Source: Cellulomonas sp. Root930 (GTDB taxonomy: Bacteria; Actinomycetota; Actinomycetes; Actinomycetales; Cellulomonadaceae). Taken from it: a stretch of 64,000 bases of DNA. The first letter of the stretch is position 1; each line of letters opens with the position of its first letter. Below the pieces are notes generated by a model. The model saw only the letters and a program-made list of their open reading frames with translations, did not search any database and was not told the origin of the DNA. A program made the position numbers and the translations under genes. The DNA lies in assembly GCA_001429255.1 (NCBI GenBank), contig LMJI01000002.1, positions 545,274 to 609,273 on the forward strand, in the 5' to 3' direction. Shown one piece after another: positions 1 to 8,120 of the stretch.

Positions 1-1
1 G

Positions 2-721
2 GGCAAGACGGTGGGCAACTGGGGCTACGGCAACGAGTTCGAGCTGTTCGCCGGCATGACCAAGGCGGGCCTCGACCCGGCCACCGACGTCACGCTGGTC
101 CAGCAGCAGTTCGACATGAACGCGTTCCTGGCCGGCGACATCGACGCGGCCCAGGCCATGACCTACAACGAGTACGCGCAGCTGCTCGAGGCCGAGAACC
201 CCGACACCGGCGAGCTGTACACGGCCGACGACTTCACGGCGATCAACTGGAACGACGAGGGCACGGCGATGCTCCAGGACGCCATCTGGGCGAACTCGGA
301 GAAGCTCGCGTCCGACGAGGAGTACCAGGAGACGACCGTCAAGTTCATCAAGGCGAGCATCAAGGGCTGGATCTACGCCCGGGACAACCCTGAGGAGGCC
401 CGGGACATCGTCGTGGCCCAGGGCTCGCAGCTGGGCAACAGCCACCAGCTGTGGCAGACCAACGAGATCAACAAGCTGATCTGGCCGTCCCCGGACGGCA
501 TCGGCATGATCGACGAGGACGCGTGGACGCAGACCGTCGACGTGGCCCTCACCACGAAGAACGACCAGGGGGCCACGGTCATCACGACCGAGCCCGATGC
601 CGAGGCGTACACCAACGAGTACGTCGAGAAGGCCCTGGCCGAGCTGGAGGAGGAGGGCGTCGACGTGTCCGGCGAGGGCTTCGAGCCCATCGACGTCACA
701 CTCGAGGCCGGCGGCAACTGA
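2..721 (+). CDS. ABC transporter substrate-binding protein, NMT1/THI5-like (5' partial)
   Basis: The reading frame is already open at the left window edge, so the true start, signal peptide and N-terminal lobe lie outside. About 239 residues are visible. The pattern GNWGYGNEFEL near the start, the acidic surface and the run toward a C-terminal helix fit the NMT1/THI5/SsuA class of periplasmic-type binding proteins, which capture small organic solutes (sulfonates, pyrimidine precursors, amino-acid-like compounds) for an ABC importer. The substrate cannot be read from this fragment. A strong hairpin follows the stop, and an aminotransferase gene comes next, which suggests a nitrogenous ligand; that is inference only. 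Confidence 0.75.
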   Translation, partial: GKTVGNWGYGNEFELFAGMTKAGLDPATDVTLVQQQFDMNAFLAGDIDAAQAMTYNEYAQLLEAENPDTGELYTADDFTAINWNDEGTAMLQDAIWANSEKLASDEEYQETTVKFIKASIKGWIYARDNPEEARDIVVAQGSQLGNSHQLWQTNEINKLIWPSPDGIGMIDEDAWTQTVDVALTTKNDQGATVITTEPDAEAYTNEYVEKALAELEEEGVDVSGEGFEPIDVTLEAGGN

Positions 722-726
722 CCCGT

Positions 727-761
727 CGCGCGCGGGCGCCTTCGCACGGCGCCCGCGCGCG
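727..761 (+). terminator. GC-rich hairpin after the binding-protein gene
   Basis: Perfect 14-bp arms (727-740 and 748-761) enclose a 7-nt loop, starting 5 nt after the stop codon. There is no U tract. It probably terminates or attenuates transcription, or stabilises the upstream mRNA, before the aminotransferase gene. Confidence 0.6.
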
Positions 762-786
762 GTCCGCACCACGGAGGAGAAGCACC

Positions 787-2091
787 ATGAGCACCGACGA
801 CGACGCCACCGCGCTGCGTCTCGACCGCGACCACGTCTTCCACTCGTGGTCGGCGCAGGCGCACCTGAACCCGCTGGTCATCGCGGGCGGGCTCGGGTCG
901 ACCGTGTGGGACCACGCGGGGCGGCGGTACCTGGACTTCTCCAGCCAGCTGGTGAACACCAACATCGGGCACCAGCACCCCAGGGTGGTCGCGGCCATCC
1001 AGGAGCAGGCGGCGACGCTCACCACCGTGGCGCCGGCGACCGCCAACCTCACGCGCGGGCGGGCCGCCGAGAAGATCCTGAGCCACGCGCCGGCGGGCTT
1101 CTCGTCGGTGTTCTTCACCAACGGCGGCGCCGACGCCAACGAGAACGCGATCCGCATGGCGCGTCTGCACACCGGCCGCGACAAGGTCGTGTCGGCCTAC
1201 CGGTCGTACCACGGCAACACCGGCGCGGCCGTCGTCGCGACAGGGGACTGGCGTCGCGTGCCCAACGAGTACGCCCGCGCGCACGTGCACCACTTCGGTC
1301 CGTACCTGTACCGCTCGGAGTTCTGGGCGACCACGCCCGAGCAGGAGAGCGAGCGCGCCCTGCACCACCTGGAGCGCGTGATCCAGGCAGAGGGCCCGAC
1401 GTCCGTCGCCGCGATCCTGCTGGAGACGATCCCCGGCACCGCCGGTGTGCTCGTGCCGCCGCCGGGGTACCTGGCCGGCGTCCGCGCGATCGCCGACCGG
1501 TACGGCATCCTGCTCATCCTCGACGAGGTCATGGCGGGGTTCGGCCGCACCGGGCAGTGGTTCGCGTTCGACTCCTTCGACGTGGTCCCCGACCTCATCA
1601 CCTTCGCCAAGGGCGTGAACTCCGGCTACGTGCCCGCGGGTGGTGTGATCCTCAGCGAGCCGATCGCGACGACGTTCGACGACCGCGTGTTCCCCGGCGG
1701 GCTCACCTACTCGGGGCACCCGCTCGCGATGGGCTCGATCGTGGCCGCGCTCGACGCCATGGCTGAGGAGGGGATCGTCGAGAACGCCGACGCGATCGGC
1801 CGCGACGTGCTCGGACCGGGGCTCGCCGAGCTGGCCGAGAAGAACCCGCTGGTGGGAGAGGTGCGCGGGCTCGGGGTGTTCTGGGCCGTCGAGCTGGTCA
1901 AGGACCAGGAGACCCGCGAGCCCGTCGACGCCGCCCTCATGGGTCGCATCAAGGCCGGGGCGCTGGCCCGCGGGCTGCTCCCGTTCCTCGCGGACAACCG
2001 CGTGCACGTCGTCCCGCCCTGCGTCGTCACCCCCGACGAGGCCGCGTCCGGGCTCGCCCTCCTGACCGAGGTGCTCGCCGAGGTCGCCTAG
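787..2091 (+). CDS. class III PLP-dependent aminotransferase
   Basis: A 434-residue fold-type I aminotransferase of the omega-amino-acid/aspartate aminotransferase family. It transfers an amino group from an amine or omega-amino acid to a keto acid. Visible motifs: TNGGADANENA (about 111-121, phosphate-binding loop), the PLP-pyridine Asp in LDEVMAGFGRTG (about 245-256), and the Schiff-base Lys in FAKGVNSG (Lys275). The ATG at 787 is preceded by GGAGGAG with good spacing. It lies between an ABC binding protein and an SDR, so the trio may handle one imported amine. Family length is normal (430-460). The exact substrate cannot be assigned. Confidence 0.85.
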   Translation: MSTDDDATALRLDRDHVFHSWSAQAHLNPLVIAGGLGSTVWDHAGRRYLDFSSQLVNTNIGHQHPRVVAAIQEQAATLTTVAPATANLTRGRAAEKILSHAPAGFSSVFFTNGGADANENAIRMARLHTGRDKVVSAYRSYHGNTGAAVVATGDWRRVPNEYARAHVHHFGPYLYRSEFWATTPEQESERALHHLERVIQAEGPTSVAAILLETIPGTAGVLVPPPGYLAGVRAIADRYGILLILDEVMAGFGRTGQWFAFDSFDVVPDLITFAKGVNSGYVPAGGVILSEPIATTFDDRVFPGGLTYSGHPLAMGSIVAALDAMAEEGIVENADAIGRDVLGPGLAELAEKNPLVGEVRGLGVFWAVELVKDQETREPVDAALMGRIKAGALARGLLPFLADNRVHVVPPCVVTPDEAASGLALLTEVLAEVA

Positions 2092-2129
2092 CCTTCTGCC
2101 CAGTCCGCCACCACCACTGGAGTTCCTGC

Positions 2130-2894
2130 ATGAGCACAGCCACGCCCCGACCCCGTCGCGCCCTCGTCACGGGGGCGTCCTCCGGGATCGGCGCCGCGAC
2201 CGTCCGCCGCCTGCGTGCGGAGGGCTGGGACGTCGTCGCGACCGCCCGCCGGGCCGACCGCCTGGCCGCCCTCGCCCAGGAGACCGGGGCGGACACGATC
2301 GTCGCGGACGTCACCGACGACGCGGACGTCGCGCGCCTCGCTGCCCAGGTGGCCGAGGGCGGTCCGCTCGACGTGCTCGTGAACAACGCGGGCGGCGCGT
2401 TCGGCCTCGACCCGGTGGAGTCCGCCGACCTCGCGCACTGGCGGCAGATGTACGAGCTGAACGTCCTGGGCACGCTGCGCGTCACGCAGGCCCTGCTCCC
2501 GCAGCTGCGCGAGGGCGACGGCGGGGACATCGTGGTGGTGACCTCGACCGCCGCGCACGGCACCTACGAGGGCGGTGCCGGGTACGTGGGGGCCAAGCAC
2601 GCCGAGCGCATGCTCGCGACGACGCTGCGCTGGGAGATCCTCGGCGAGCCGATCCGGATCATCGAGATCGCGCCGGGCGCCGTGGCCACCGAGGAGTTCT
2701 CGATGGTCCGCTTCGACGGGGACAGCGAGCGGGCCGCGGCCGTCTACGCCGGGTACGAGCCGCTGGTCGCGGACGACATCGCCGACGCCATCGCGTGGTC
2801 GCTCAGCCGTCCTGCGCACGTCAACGTGGACCTCCTGGTGGTCCGTCCGCGCGCGCAGGCGAGCAACAACAAGGTGGCCCGCACCGGCGTGTGA
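2130..2894 (+). CDS. SDR-family NAD(P)-dependent oxidoreductase
   Basis: A 254-residue classical short-chain dehydrogenase. The Rossmann motif TGASSGIG is at 14-21, NNAG at 85-88, the catalytic Ser near 139, and the Tyr/Lys pair in YVGAK (Tyr152, Lys156). The Arg-containing segment RRADR after the second beta strand favours NADP(H). The sequence resembles the YdfG/serine 3-dehydrogenase-like group that oxidises hydroxy-amino acids, but this is inference. The gene starts 38 nt after the aminotransferase and probably shares its transcript. The ATG has only a weak upstream GGAG (about 2119). Confidence 0.85.
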   Translation: MSTATPRPRRALVTGASSGIGAATVRRLRAEGWDVVATARRADRLAALAQETGADTIVADVTDDADVARLAAQVAEGGPLDVLVNNAGGAFGLDPVESADLAHWRQMYELNVLGTLRVTQALLPQLREGDGGDIVVVTSTAAHGTYEGGAGYVGAKHAERMLATTLRWEILGEPIRIIEIAPGAVATEEFSMVRFDGDSERAAAVYAGYEPLVADDIADAIAWSLSRPAHVNVDLLVVRPRAQASNNKVARTGV

Positions 2895-2925
2895 GATGGG
2901 CCGGGCAACTGTCGGAGGTCGTCCG

Positions 2926-2931
2926 TAGGGT
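2926..2931 (+). promoter_or_regulatory. leaderless -10 box (TAGGGT)
   Basis: TAGGGT ends 6 nt before the GTG at 2938, so transcription probably begins at or beside the start codon. No good -35 element is visible. The same arrangement recurs at several genes in this window. Confidence 0.4.
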
Positions 2932-2937
2932 GGGGAG

Positions 2938-4740
2938 GTGCCCTCCCCAGAATCCACCACCCGGGTACTCCTGCGCCTTCGCCGCTGGGCGCGGCCGGCG
3001 CTGCCGCGCATCGCGCTCGGTGGGCTGACGGCCCTCGGTGCGAGCCTCCTCGCGCTCGCCGTGCCGCAGGTGCTGCGCGTGATCGTCAACGGTCCGCTGC
3101 TCTCCGAGGGGTCGCGGCGCGGCGTGGTCCTCGGCGCCCTGGCGATCCTCGGGCTCGGGGTGCTGGAGGCGTTCCTGGTCTGGTGCCGCCGCGCCCTGAT
3201 CCTCGCGCCGGGCACGTCGGTGGAGCGCGACATGCGCACCGACCTGTTCCAGCACCTGCTCGACCTGCCGGTGGAGTTCCACGACCGCTGGTCGGGCGGC
3301 CAGCTGCTGTCGCGGATCATGTCGGACCTGGGCACCATCCGGCGCTGGACGGTGTTCGGCCTGGTGATGCTGCTGGTCAGCGCCACGACCGTCGTCGTCG
3401 GGATCGGGCTGATGCTGGCCACCAGCTGGGTGCTCGGGCTCGTGTACCTGGTGGGCGCGGTGCCCATGATCTGGCTCGGCTTCCGGTTCCGCGAGGACTA
3501 CAAGGTGGTCGCGCGGCAGGCCCGGGACCAGGCGGGCGACCTGGCGACGACCGTCGAGGAGTCGGTGCACGGCATCCGCGTGCTCAAGGCCTTCGGGCGT
3601 GGCGACGACGCGCTGGACGACTTCGCGCGGCAGGCCGACGAGCTGCGCACCACCGAGGTGCACAAGGCCAGGACGCTCTCGCGCGTCTCGTTCGCGCTCG
3701 GTGCCATCCCGGAGGCGATCCTCGCGGTCTCGCTCGGCATCGGCGTGGTGCTCACGTCCCGCGGCGAGCTCAGCGTCGGCGCGCTCGTCGCGTTCTTCGC
3801 CACCGCGGCAGTGGTGAACAGCCCCGTGGAGCGGCTCGGCATGCTGCTCGCGATGACCCTCGACGCCAAGGCCGCGACCGACCGGTACCTCCAGGTGATG
3901 GACACGGGGTCGACCGTCCAGGACCCGGAGACTCCCGTCGAGCTGCCCGCCCCCGACCCCGCCGGCTCGCGCGTCGAGCTCTCGGGCGTGCACTTCGTCC
4001 ACCCGCGCGGCGGCGCGGACATCCTCGCGGGCATCGACCTGGTGCTCGAGCCGGGGGAGACCATGGCGCTCGTCGGGCTCACCGGCAGCGGCAAGACGAC
4101 CCTGCTCCAGCTCGTCCCACGCCTGTACGACGTCACCGCGGGCAGCGTGCGGATCGACGGCGTGGACGTCCGCGACCTCGCGCGCGCCGACCTGCGCTCG
4201 GCCGTGTCGATCGCGTTCGAGGACCCGATCCTGTTCTCGGCGTCCGTGCGGGAGAACGTCCTGCTCGGCTCGGACCTCACCGGCCCGGCGGCCGACGAGC
4301 TGGTGCGCGAGGCCCTCGACGTCGCCCGCGCGCGGTTCGCCTACGACCTGCCCGACGGCCTCGACACCGTGATCGGGGAGGAAGGGCTGAGCCTGTCGGG
4401 CGGCCAGCGCCAGCGGGTCGCGCTGGCGCGCGCGATCGCCGTCCGACCGCGGGTGCTCCTGCTCGACGACCCGCTCTCGGCTCTCGACGTCACCACGGAG
4501 ACGGCGGTCACGGTCCGGCTGCGCGAGATGCTCACCGGCACCACGACGCTCGTCGTCGCGCACCGCCCCTCGACCGTCGCGCTGGCGGACCGCGTCGCCG
4601 TGCTCGAGGACGGCCGGATCACGGGGGTCGGCCGGCACGCGGACCTGCTGTCGACCCACCCGCACTACCGGTACGTGCTCACGGCCCTGTCGGCGCTGGA
4701 CGACGCGCAGTCGGACGAGCTCGCGGAGGTGCGACCGTGA
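2938..4740 (+). CDS. ABC exporter subunit 1 (TMD-NBD half-transporter, degenerate ATP site)
   Basis: A 600-residue type IV ABC half-transporter: six predicted membrane helices in the first 300 residues, then a nucleotide-binding domain with Walker A GLTGSGKTT (about 380-388), signature LSGGQ (about 486) and a Walker B region LLLDDPLSALD (about 508-518). Two residues are non-canonical. The catalytic Glu after Walker B is Asp, and the Q-loop Gln is Glu (AFEDPILF). This pattern is known for the degenerate half of heterodimeric exporters such as BmrCD or TM287/288. The next gene, overlapping by 4 nt, supplies the canonical half. Substrate unknown; multidrug or lipid export is typical. Confidence 0.9.
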   Translation: MPSPESTTRVLLRLRRWARPALPRIALGGLTALGASLLALAVPQVLRVIVNGPLLSEGSRRGVVLGALAILGLGVLEAFLVWCRRALILAPGTSVERDMRTDLFQHLLDLPVEFHDRWSGGQLLSRIMSDLGTIRRWTVFGLVMLLVSATTVVVGIGLMLATSWVLGLVYLVGAVPMIWLGFRFREDYKVVARQARDQAGDLATTVEESVHGIRVLKAFGRGDDALDDFARQADELRTTEVHKARTLSRVSFALGAIPEAILAVSLGIGVVLTSRGELSVGALVAFFATAAVVNSPVERLGMLLAMTLDAKAATDRYLQVMDTGSTVQDPETPVELPAPDPAGSRVELSGVHFVHPRGGADILAGIDLVLEPGETMALVGLTGSGKTTLLQLVPRLYDVTAGSVRIDGVDVRDLARADLRSAVSIAFEDPILFSASVRENVLLGSDLTGPAADELVREALDVARARFAYDLPDGLDTVIGEEGLSLSGGQRQRVALARAIAVRPRVLLLDDPLSALDVTTETAVTVRLREMLTGTTTLVVAHRPSTVALADRVAVLEDGRITGVGRHADLLSTHPHYRYVLTALSALDDAQSDELAEVRP

Positions 4741-6548
4741 GCGTCCTGACCTCGGAGGCCTTCGGTGTCGAGACCACCCGAGAGGAGTCGCGGCGGATCC
4801 GGCAGCGGTCGCTCGGCCTGCTCCGGTCGCTGCTGCGGCCCGTCGCGGGTGCCGCGTGGGCGACCGCGGCACTGGTCGTCGGCTCGCAGCTGGCCGCCGT
4901 GGCCGGTCCGGCGCTCGTCGCCTACGGGATCGACCAGGCACTGCCCGCGCTGACGGCCGGCGACGCGCGGCCGATCTCTGTGGCCACCGCTGCCTATGTC
5001 GCGGCCGCGCTGCTCGGCGGGCTGCTCACGGCTGCGACCGTCCGCGCGTCGGCACGGGTGAGCCAGACCATGCTGCTGGACCTGCGGCGCCGGGTGTTCC
5101 GGCACACCCAGCGGCTCAGCCTGGAGTTCCACGAGAAGTACACGTCGGGGCGGATCATCTCCCGGCAGACCTCGGACGTGGACGCGCTGCGCGAGCTCCT
5201 CGACGGAGGCGTCACCACGCTCGCGTCCGGCGTGCTGGCCATGCTGTTCACGGCCGTCTCGCTGGTGCTCCTCGACTGGCGCAGCGGGCTGGTCCTGCTC
5301 ATCGCGGTCGTGCCCGGCGTCATCCTCACGCGGTGGTTCCAGGTGCGTTCGCAGGTCCAGTACCGCAAGCAGCGGACCGCGGCCGCCCGGCTCATCGTGC
5401 GCTTCGTGGAGACCATGACGGGCATCCGCGCGGTCCAGGCGTTCCGCCGGGAGCCCCAGGTCGGCGGCGTCTACGGCGAGCTGGCCGAGGACTACCGGGA
5501 GACGAACGCCCGGTCCATCCGGCTCAACGGCGTCTTCGACACGGGCCTGACCCTGATCGGGAACGTCACGGTCGCGGCCGTGCTGCTGGTCGGCGGTCTG
5601 CGTGCTCTCGACGGCGGGCTCGAGGTGGGTGTCCTGGTGGCGGCCGTCCTGTACGCGCGGCGCTTCTTCAACCCGCTGCAGCAGATCGGGATGTTCTACA
5701 ACTCCTTCCAGTCGGCGACGGCGGCGCTCGAGAAGGTCGCGTCGCTGCTCGCCGAGGAGCCGACGGTGCCCGAGCCGGTGCACCCGACGCGGCTCGCCCA
5801 GGCGCGCGGCGACGTGCGGTTCGAGGACGTCGAGTTCGGGTACGGCACCGGCCCGACCGTCCTGCCGCACGTCGACCTGCACGTGCCGGCGGGCCAGTCG
5901 ATCGCCCTGGTGGGGGAGACGGGCGCGGGCAAGTCCACGATCGCCAAGCTGCTCGCGCGGTTCTACGACGTGCGCACGGGAGCGGTCCGGCTCGACGGGC
6001 TGGACCTGCGCGAGATCGACCCGGGCGACCTGCGCCGGGCGGTCGTCATGGTGACGCAGGAGGCGTACCTGTTCTCCGGCTCGGTCGGCGCGAACATCGC
6101 GCTCGGCAAGCCGGAGGCGACCGCGGCCCAGATCGAGGCGGCCGCCCGCGCGGTGGGCGTGCACGACCTCATCGCGTCCATGCCCGACGGGTACGCCACC
6201 GAGGTGGACAAGCGCGGCGTGCGGCTCTCCGCCGGGCAGCGCCAGCTGGTGTCGTTCGCCCGCGCGTTCCTGGCCGACCCCGCGCTGCTGATCCTGGACG
6301 AGGCGACCAGCTCGCTGGACGTGCCGGGGGAGGCACTGGTGCAGCGCGGTCTGCAGACCCTGCTCGACGACCGCACGTCGGTCGTCATCGCGCACCGGCT
6401 CTCCACCGTCATGGGGTCGGACCGCGTGCTGGTGATCGAGGGCGGCCAGATCGTCGAGGACGGCTCACCGGACGCGCTGGTCGCGGCCGGCGGCCGGTTC
6501 GCGGACCTGCACGCCGACTGGCAGCGCTCGCTGCGCCGGTCGACGTAG
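4737..6548 (+). CDS. ABC exporter subunit 2 (TMD-NBD half-transporter, canonical ATP site)
   Basis: A 603-residue partner half-transporter. The GTG start overlaps the preceding stop (GTGA), indicating translational coupling. Membrane helices occupy about residues 40-330. The NBD shows Walker A GETGAGKST (about 393-401), Q-loop VTQEAYLF, signature LSAGQ (about 497-501) and a canonical LLILDEATSSLD with the catalytic Glu. The two genes should form an asymmetric exporter in the cytoplasmic membrane. The last codons form one arm of a 13-bp hairpin shared with the downstream spacer. Confidence 0.9.
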   Translation: MSVLTSEAFGVETTREESRRIRQRSLGLLRSLLRPVAGAAWATAALVVGSQLAAVAGPALVAYGIDQALPALTAGDARPISVATAAYVAAALLGGLLTAATVRASARVSQTMLLDLRRRVFRHTQRLSLEFHEKYTSGRIISRQTSDVDALRELLDGGVTTLASGVLAMLFTAVSLVLLDWRSGLVLLIAVVPGVILTRWFQVRSQVQYRKQRTAAARLIVRFVETMTGIRAVQAFRREPQVGGVYGELAEDYRETNARSIRLNGVFDTGLTLIGNVTVAAVLLVGGLRALDGGLEVGVLVAAVLYARRFFNPLQQIGMFYNSFQSATAALEKVASLLAEEPTVPEPVHPTRLAQARGDVRFEDVEFGYGTGPTVLPHVDLHVPAGQSIALVGETGAGKSTIAKLLARFYDVRTGAVRLDGLDLREIDPGDLRRAVVMVTQEAYLFSGSVGANIALGKPEATAAQIEAAARAVGVHDLIASMPDGYATEVDKRGVRLSAGQRQLVSFARAFLADPALLILDEATSSLDVPGEALVQRGLQTLLDDRTSVVIAHRLSTVMGSDRVLVIEGGQIVEDGSPDALVAAGGRFADLHADWQRSLRRST

Positions 6549-6559
6549 CGAGCGCTGCC
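6520..6559. terminator. bidirectional terminator between convergent genes
   Basis: Perfect 13-bp arms (6520-6532 and 6547-6559) with a 14-nt loop. The left arm lies inside the last codons of the ABC subunit gene and the right arm in the 17-bp gap before the convergent regulator gene. This placement suits a terminator serving both strands. Confidence 0.65.
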
Positions 6560-6565
6560 GGGTCC

Positions 6566-7321
6566 CTACAGGTGGCGCGCCGCGTACTCGTGCAGCGCGT
6601 CGCGGACGAACGTCGCCCCCTGCTCACCGCCGTAGTTCTCGGCGAACCTGGGGTCGGCGACGTACATCTCCGCGAGCCCGACCACGTAGTCCTTCACCGG
6701 GGTCGACCCGTGCCCCGGGGTCCCCGGGATGCTGCCGAGCCAGGCGACGTGCCGCGCGGCGAGCTCCTGCGCCACGTCGGACGCCGGGTCCGCACCCGTG
6801 GCGGCCGCGGCGCCCCACTCGGTGGCGAGCCGTGCGGTCGTCGCCTTCCACTCCGCCCGCTCGGCGTCGGTCATCCCGCGCCACCAGGCGTCGGACGTCG
6901 CGTACGCGTCGGCGCCCCAGCGGCGCTCGACCTCCTCCTTGTGCTGGGTGTGGTCGAACCCGTCGAACATGTCCTCGGCCATGAGTGGCCCTCCGTTCTC
7001 TCGTGCGGTGATGGTCCGTTCGACCGAGGCGGCCTGCCGCTCCAGCCGGCGCTGCTCGCTGCGCAGCCAGTCGAGGTGGTGACGCAGGGCGACCGTCTCG
7101 TCCTGCTCCCGCTCGAGCACGCGCCGGATGTCCGGCAGCCCGAGCCCGAGCCGGCGCAGCAGGAGGATCCGCTGCAGCCGGACCAGTGACTGGTCGTCGT
7201 ACCAGCGGTACCCGTTGTCGCCGACGCGGCTGGGCTCGAGCAGCCCGATCGCGTCGTAGTGCCGCAGGGTGCGGCTGGTGGTGCCCGTCAGCCGGGCCAC
7301 CTCCTGGATCGATGCCTCCAT
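6566..7321 (-). CDS. MerR-family regulator with TipAS ligand-binding domain
   Basis: A 251-residue TipA-like activator. The N-terminal winged helix (1-70) contains the MerR signature SRTLRHYDAIGLL, followed by a dimerisation coiled coil (about 75-110) and a C-terminal TipAS domain (about 115-251). In TipA, TipAS binds thiopeptides and other cationic or hydrophobic drugs. I chose the ATG at 7321 because a TACCGT -10 box ends 7 nt upstream, implying a leaderless mRNA; an in-frame GTG at 7330 lies inside that box. Its own promoter carries the operator, so autoregulation is likely, and control of the adjacent ABC exporter is plausible. Confidence 0.88.
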   Translation of the reverse strand: MEASIQEVARLTGTTSRTLRHYDAIGLLEPSRVGDNGYRWYDDQSLVRLQRILLLRRLGLGLPDIRRVLEREQDETVALRHHLDWLRSEQRRLERQAASVERTITARENGGPLMAEDMFDGFDHTQHKEEVERRWGADAYATSDAWWRGMTDAERAEWKATTARLATEWGAAAATGADPASDVAQELAARHVAWLGSIPGTPGHGSTPVKDYVVGLAEMYVADPRFAENYGGEQGATFVRDALHEYAARHL

Positions 7322-7328
7322 GCCGTCC

Positions 7329-7359
7329 ACGGTAGGAGTTGACGCAGCGTCAAGGTCAA
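7329..7359 (-). promoter_or_regulatory. MerR-type promoter and operator of the tipA-like gene
   Basis: On the minus strand, -35 TTGACC (7359-7354) and -10 TACCGT (7334-7329) are separated by 19 bp, the long spacer typical of MerR-activated promoters. The spacer contains the palindrome TTGACGC-A-GCGTCAA (7339-7353), the expected dimer-binding site. The -35 overlaps the stop codon of the upstream HAD gene. Confidence 0.75.
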
Positions 7360-8018
7360 GCGGTCGCGGCGACCAGTCTGCGGAGCACCGCGGCGGTCAG
7401 CTCGGACGGTGTGTCGACGACCTCCGCGACGCCGGCCGCGACCAGCTCACCCGCGGCGGCGTAGCCCCAGGACACCCCGATCGTCTCGATGCCGTGCACC
7501 TGCGCGCCGTGCACGTCGTGCTCCCGGTCGCCCACCATCACGAGCGGGCGAGCGTCGGGGTGCGCGGCCAGCGCCGCCGCGATGACGTCGGCCTTGGTGG
7601 AGGTCGACTCGTCGACCGGCGCGCCGAACACTCCGTCCACCAGCGCGGTGAGACCGAACGCGTCGCAGATCGGGCGCGCGTAGATCTCCGGCTTCGAGGT
7701 CGCGACGACCAGCCGCAGACCGGCCGCCTTCAGCTGCGTGAGCACCTCGGGGATGCCGTCGTACACGCGGTTGTCGCGGATCATCCCGTCGACGAACACC
7801 TCCCGGTACGCCCGGACGGCCTCGCCCACCCGGTCCTGCGGGACCCCGTGCGCGGGGAAGCTCTGCGTGATCGGCGGTCCGACGAACGAGCGGAGCTCCT
7901 CCGGCGTCGGCACGGGCAGGCCGAGCGTCCGGTAGGTCGAGGCGATCGACGCGGTGATGCCGGGGGCGGAGTCGGTGAGCGTGCCGTCGAGGTCGAGGAG
8001 CACGAGGGGAGTGGTCAC
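7356..8018 (-). CDS. HAD-superfamily hydrolase, phosphoglycolate-phosphatase-like
   Basis: A 220-residue HAD phosphatase of the Gph/PpaX type. Motif I is LLDLDGTLTDS (catalytic Asp pair, residues 7 and 9), motif II is VVATSK, the motif III Lys lies in the STSTKADV region and motif IV is MVGDREHD. A four-helix cap lies between motifs I and II. It probably dephosphorylates a small sugar- or glycolate-phosphate. I take the GTG at 8018 (GTGACCACTCCC) as start because the HAD fold begins at once; upstream in-frame sequence has no family features. It precedes the tipA-like gene on the same strand. Confidence 0.85.
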   Translation of the reverse strand: MTTPLVLLDLDGTLTDSAPGITASIASTYRTLGLPVPTPEELRSFVGPPITQSFPAHGVPQDRVGEAVRAYREVFVDGMIRDNRVYDGIPEVLTQLKAAGLRLVVATSKPEIYARPICDAFGLTALVDGVFGAPVDESTSTKADVIAAALAAHPDARPLVMVGDREHDVHGAQVHGIETIGVSWGYAAAGELVAAGVAEVVDTPSELTAAVLRRLVAATA

Positions 8019-8069
8019 GCGTCCGATGATCCCTCGTGAACGCCGGGAGCCCGACCGGTGTCCGCCACC

Positions 8070-8115
8070 TACGCTGGCGCCCATGGCGACCACCGACACC
8101 CGACCGGCCGGCTGA
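8070..8115 (+). promoter_or_regulatory. leaderless promoter with 10-codon uORF before pnuC
   Basis: TACGCT (8070-8075) stands 7 nt before ATG at 8083, the exact leaderless spacing seen elsewhere here. That ATG opens a frame of only ten codons (MATTDTRPAG) ending in TGA at 8113-8115, five nt before the probable GTG start of pnuC. PnuC would then depend on reinitiation after the uORF. A frameshift or base-call error joining the two is an alternative. Confidence 0.45.
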
Positions 8116-8120
8116 CCGCG

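Noticed and set aside
373..2007. 544-residue antisense frame over the binding protein and aminotransferase genes
   Set aside because: Composition is typical of a shadow frame and it contains no recognisable domain.
3183..4736. N-terminal extension of the second ABC subunit into the first gene
   Set aside because: It is a shadow frame; the membrane domain starts after GTG 4737, which overlaps the previous stop in the usual coupled way.
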